Shown one piece after another: positions 1 to 11,598 of a stretch of DNA of 11,598 nt. Source of the stretch: Spirogloea muscicola (lineage: Eukaryota > Streptophyta > Zygnematophyceae > Spirogloeales > Spirogloeaceae); contig WELB01000297.1 in assembly GCA_009602725.1 (NCBI GenBank), forward strand, positions 56,517 through 68,114, read 5' to 3'. The notes under the pieces are model-generated. The model was not told the origin of the DNA. It made no database searches and saw nothing but the letters and a program-made list of their open reading frames with translations. Numbering within the stretch: position 1 is the first letter of the stretch; each line of letters starts with the position of its first letter. A program made the translations under genes and the position numbers.

Positions 1-50
1 GTTAGCTTGTCAGATTTGTTTGTGCTCACCCGTGGGTACTAATGTCATCT
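1..50 (+). mobile_element. 3'-end fragment of a further retroelement copy at the left edge
   Basis: GTGCTCACCCGTGGGTACT (24-42) matches the motif that ends copy 1 (GCTCACCCGCGGGTATTGAG). By analogy this is the tail of a third tandem copy whose body lies left of the window. Confidence 0.35.
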
Positions 51-186
51 TAGGTACCTTAGATTAGGTCTCCGTATTATGTAGCATTGTTTAGTCTGCA
101 CTCGACTCTGCCTGAACAATGTATTGGCTTGAATTGGCCTCCCTTTCAATTCATGCGCCCCGCGCGCCTTCTCTCTCTTTTTCTTA

Positions 187-582
187 GTGGCCAAGTCGGC
201 GGCGACCGCTGGGCATGCGGTCGCTTTGGCGGCCCGGGGCAAGGAGCAGAGGTATGCAGATCACCCCCCAAGGCGATGAGTTCGCGGCCCTTGCCATAGA
301 CGTCCACGGGGCTTATGGCAGCGGCTGGCTGGATCTCCTCCAGCGGCTTGCCCGGCAGGCCATGGAGCGGCGGCCGGGTCCGCCAGGGGGGCTGCCCGGC
401 TTCAACGCGGCCGGCTCACTGGCCCAGGTCTTCCGGATGCGGCTCTCCGTGTCGCTTCAACGCTCCCTCGCTCATGCCGTCCACTCGCGCGCGGGCCGTG
501 CACTTGTTGCTGCTTCCGGGTCTCGCTTCTTTTCCAGCTTCGAGCTACTCTGACCTGATGTTGCTCACCCGCGGGTATTGAG
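187..582 (+). pseudogene. Decayed retrotransposon reverse-transcriptase C-terminal tail, copy 1, with 3' end motif
   Basis: Two frames joined by a shift at a C6 run (263-268). The first, from 187, reads VAKSAATAGHAVALAARGKE and QRYADH; the second reads GDEFAALAIDVHGAYG, DLLQRLARQAMERR, AAGSLAQVFRMRLSVSLQ and SRAGRALVAASGS to about 526. The pattern (Ala-rich helix, K-x(4)-Y, then xFxPLAxxxxGxxG, a helix, xxRLSxxLQR) resembles tails that follow reverse-transcriptase domains in non-LTR elements; this is recollection, not a search. No RT catalytic motif is in the window. It ends at a CCCGCGGGT palindrome motif near 568-582 shared with the other copies. Confidence 0.5.
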
Positions 583-680
583 CTTCCTGTGGTTTCGTCA
601 TGTCTAGTTGTCTAGATGCCTAGCTGTGTGTTTCCCTTCTTTCCGGCACCTGTTGTAGCTCTTTGGATTTTGTCCATTCT

Positions 681-735
681 TTTCTGGCTGGCTTCTGCCA
701 GCCCCTCTCTTCTATGGGCGAGCTCATTCTTCCTC
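681..735 (+). repeat. Diverged hairpin repeat, copy a
   Basis: Stem GGCTGGC (686-692) / GCCAGCC (697-703), then CTATGGGCGAGCTCATTCTT. Same layout as the other three copies. Confidence 0.6.
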
Positions 736-739
736 TCGT

Positions 740-815
740 ACTTTGTTCTCTCTATTTTGGGCTGGCTTTTCCCAGCCCCTTTTTTGGTCCTCAATGGGCG
801 AGCCCTTCTTCTTGT
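740..815 (+). repeat. Diverged hairpin repeat, copy b
   Basis: TACTTTGTTC lead, stem GGGCTGG (759-765) / CCAGCCC (772-778), then TCAATGGGCGAGCCC (791-805) and TTCTTCTTG. It shares the TACTTTGTTC lead with copy d. Confidence 0.7.
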
Positions 816-981
816 TAAGAGCCCGGTTGCTGACGTCTTGGAGACTAGTATCCTGCTTCTTGCTGCTCACTCAGCTCGCCCGCCACACCATCGCCCGTCG
901 CTTCCATGGGGAGCCGGTGAACTTTCCTGCAGCTGGGTCGCTGGCGCAAGTGTAACGTATGCGCCTGGCCGTCCCGCTGCA

Positions 982-1042
982 GAAGAAAGTGCTCGCCCAT
1001 TAAGGATAGGGGCTGGAAAAGCCAGCCCAAAAAAGAATGAAC
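982..1042 (-). repeat. 61-bp hairpin repeat, copy c (inverted)
   Basis: 58 of 61 bases match the reverse complement of 1302-1362. Contains stem GGGCTGG (1010-1016) and CCAGCCC (1022-1028) with a 5-nt loop. Confidence 0.85.
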
Positions 1043-1099
1043 GGCTGCTTAGCAGGGGTTACTGAGTGATATGTAGCTGCTTTGTTTCTTTGTGTGCAG
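983..1099 (+). mobile_element. 117-bp insertion in retroelement copy 2
   Basis: Copy 1 encodes LQ-RS without interruption, while copy 2 reads CTGCAG, then these 117 bases, then AGGTCT (RS). Removing it restores codon-level alignment. The left part is an inverted copy of the hairpin repeat; the right part is a direct copy of the retroelement 3' motif. GCAG occurs at both junctions (979-982 and 1096-1099) and could be a short target duplication. The right end (TTTCTTTGTGTGCAG) looks like a splice acceptor, but there is no GT at the left end. Confidence 0.45.
1042..1085 (+). repeat. Direct repeat unit 1 (CGGCTGCTTAGCAGGGGTTA...)
   Basis: Nearly identical to 1205-1248: CGGCTGCTTAGCAGGGGTTA, then CTGAGTGAT and TGTAGCTGCTTTG-like sequence. 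It lies in the right half of the 117-bp insertion. Confidence 0.85.
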
Positions 1100-1204
1100 A
1101 GGTCTACGGCCTGCGCGCTGCACCTTCATGCCGGCAGAGCCCTCGCTGCTGCCTCTGGCTCTGGCTAGGGGACCCACTTCCAGGAGCCTAGCATTTCTGA
1201 TCTG

Positions 1205-1248
1205 CGGCTGCTTAGCAGGGGTTACTGAGTGATTCGTAGCTGCTTTGC
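1205..1248 (+). repeat. Direct repeat unit 2
   Basis: Second copy of the 1042-1085 repeat, here at the 3' end of retroelement copy 2, which suggests the inserted copy derives from such an end. Confidence 0.85.
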
Positions 1249-1301
1249 TTCTGTGTGTGCTTGTTTTTCTTAGCGCTCCCCCTGGCCCCTTCTCATACTT
1301 T

Positions 1302-1362
1302 GTTCACTCTTTTTTGGGCTGGATTTTCCAGCCCCTATCCTCAATGGGCGAGCACTTTCTTC
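1302..1362 (+). repeat. 61-bp hairpin repeat, copy d
   Basis: Partner of 982-1042 in inverted orientation. Perfect 8-bp stem GGGCTGGA (1316-1323) / TCCAGCCC (1327-1334) with a 3-nt loop, followed by CAATGGGCGAGCAC. Confidence 0.85.
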
Positions 1363-2843
1363 TTGTGCCATCCGGCCCTTTCGGACCGTGTCCATTCCTT
1401 TGGACTGGCCTCTCAGAGCCATTGCTGTCAATTTGGAAGAGCTGTTTTCTTTCTGGAGAGCCACTGAAAGCGTGGCCAGCATGCTGATGAATAGCCAGAG
1501 CTTGGCAGCGCTGCAAATGAGCGAGAGCCGCATTCGTTAAAATGCAACTAATGCCTGCAAAGTGCTGGTGGGCCGCAAGCTGCCCCCCGGGACTGCGACG
1601 ACTGCGCATCAACCAGCCCGGCCAGATGCTGCATGAGGGAGGACCAGTTTAGATCGTAGCCACCTCAAACATCGAGCACGGATAGAAGTGGTCTCCTGCT
1701 TGGTGGTCCTGGTGAAACCTCTCTTCCTTACGCTCCGCAGCCATAGGAGCTTCAGATCCAAATTGGTGTGGTGGCTTTGGTTTAATTAGAAAGTCAACTG
1801 TTGCTTGTGATGCACATCCACACTTCTCTGCAGTGAACCATGATACTCGAGCTGCGTCCACTGGCCCAGCTTGCAGGAGATCCATTGCGCGAATGTCTAC
1901 ATACTTGGTATGGAAAACATCAGAGTGCTACTTCTGCAGATGCGTTGCAGGCGCGAAACGTAGCGAGCTTAGTGTTGGCGGAGGCATACATGTATGTGTC
2001 AGGGAGGGAACGTAAAGCAGCAAGAGGCAAAGGCAGGGGAGAATAGATGGTGTGTCACATCCTGATTATGGTGAGAAGCACACTGAGGCGCACGGTGCAT
2101 ACTGCGACCAGGTGATTAAATTTGGCTGTTTTATCAACGTCAAGCGGGAAGGACTCGAACAGGTACAAGATGCACTCCTGGAAACTTTGCTTGTTGTAAA
2201 GAGCCAACTTCTCGATACATAGTGACTTCTTTCAAGCCCCAGAGACTTTCTTAACGCTCTCGTCATTTCTCGCAACAGTCAGAGACTGCATGTCAAGCCC
2301 ACTCTGTCAATCACTCAGTAATGTGACTGAGGGAAGGTACACTGTGGTAGCAAGCCGCTAGCTCAGCTGCCCACTCTGCTGACTCAATTCCTCGAGTTGT
2401 CGGGACGCCAGCATCACAGGCCATCCTGGAGGAGCTGACCCAGCCGCTAGTTGTTGACCAAAGTCGCAAGTGCAGCTAAAAAAATGGTCTTGAATCCAAT
2501 AACATACAAGAACCAAGTCTCCAAGAAATACATGGTGCATCAGACGCCCATCAATTTCCCCTGCAACCTGTGCATGCAGCCAAGAGTGTCAAAGAATCAT
2601 AGAGCAAAAGCCCGCTCCTGTGACAACGCCGCTGATGTTTGTGAAAACACCCAAAGCAGTGGCCTTCATGCACGAAAGTCTGCATGCGAGCACCTTGCCA
2701 TTGCAAGCCTCTGTGGACTTAAAAGGCTGCCAAGCCTTTGCCTTGAAGAGGGCAGATTGACAAACCTGTGCACCTGGTACTCGCCTCAAAACTGAGATAG
2801 GTCCGTCTTCTCTGTGCTGAAGAGTGCTTCTTAATGGTAGCTA
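1363..2843. other. Intergenic / presumed 3' UTR region without a recognised gene
   Basis: About 1.5 kb downstream of the helicase stop codon. Open frames on both strands are short, lack recognisable motifs and have no conserved splice partners. A 37-codon frame (1427-1540, with motif NLEELFSFWRATESV) ends at TAA and may be transposon debris. A small inverted repeat CTCAGT/ACTGAG lies near 2317-2334, and AATCACTCAGTAA there is the exact inverse of the retroelement-end motif at 1223-1235. I see no clear TGTAA or AATAAA poly(A) signal for the minus-strand gene between 2600 and 2843. Confidence 0.6.

Positions 2844-11598
<8,755 letters not shown>

Larger units (their letters stand above)
860..1234 (+). 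pseudogene. Decayed retrotransposon tail, copy 2, interrupted by a 117-bp insertion
   Basis: Reads LLLTQLARHTIARR, AAGSLAQV, an in-frame TAA (953-955), RMRLAVPLQ, then (after 983-1099) RSTACALHLHAGRALAAASG to about 1167. It aligns to copy 1 across both pieces (AGSLAQV, RMRL, LQ-RS, AGRAL-AASG). The downstream non-coding part also aligns (TTCCAG, CTGATCTG, GGGGTTACTGAG) to about 1234. The stop codon and insertion show it is dead. It lies in direct tandem with copy 1 at about 620 bp. Confidence 0.5.

Noticed and set aside
616-1065. 149-codon hydrophobic plus-strand frame resembling a membrane protein
   Set aside because: Hydrophobicity comes from pyrimidine-rich and hairpin-repeat DNA; it crosses two repeat copies and the retroelement relic and has no conserved motif.
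2130-2165. tRNA T-loop-like GGACTCGAAC string
   Set aside because: No A-box or stems around it; isolated chance match.
2451-2795. 114-codon plus-strand frame with several Cys
   Set aside because: No recognisable domain or splice partner, and it sits in the probable 3' UTR of the opposite-strand gene.

Overview
The window is eukaryotic and looks like a green plant or green alga, most likely a chlorophyte. One large gene on the minus strand, split by many short introns, fills about three quarters of it (window start of the readable frame near 11476, stop codon at 2844-2846). Fifteen exons can be joined with GT/AG introns at every junction and with matching phases, giving about 1,432 codons. 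The protein has the architecture of the plant protein encoded by Arabidopsis At3g54460: a conserved N-terminal block, an F-box, a SNF2 ATPase lobe, a CW-type zinc finger inserted inside that lobe, a RING-like finger between the two helicase lobes, and the C-terminal helicase lobe. The gene is 5'-incomplete: exon 1 runs into a 124-nt poly(A) run at the right edge of the window and no ATG is visible. Degenerate TTTAGGG-type (plant/green-algal) telomere-like repeats in two introns fit the same lineage.

Layout on the plus-strand axis. Positions 1-1370 are a graveyard of repeats: two tandem decayed copies of what resembles the C-terminal tail and 3' end of a non-LTR retrotransposon reverse-transcriptase ORF, a 3'-end fragment of a third copy at the very left edge, a precise 117-bp insertion in the second copy, and four copies of a hairpin-bearing short repeat. 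Positions 1370-2843 hold no recognisable gene and presumably include the 3' UTR of the helicase gene. Positions 2844-11476 are the helicase gene. Intron 1 (10755-11290) is itself a repeat patch with a diverged tandem duplication, a telomere-like tract and a tRNA-like pol III promoter pair. Intron 9 holds a second telomere-like tract in the opposite orientation.

Inferred function: a nuclear Rad5/RAD16-like SNF2 ATPase with an F-box (possible SCF link), a RING-like finger (possible E3 activity) and a CW finger (possible histone H3K4-methyl reader). The algal protein also carries a roughly 150-residue C-terminal extension containing a PP1-docking-like KRVRF motif. There is no operon logic here and no sign of a bacterial or viral system.
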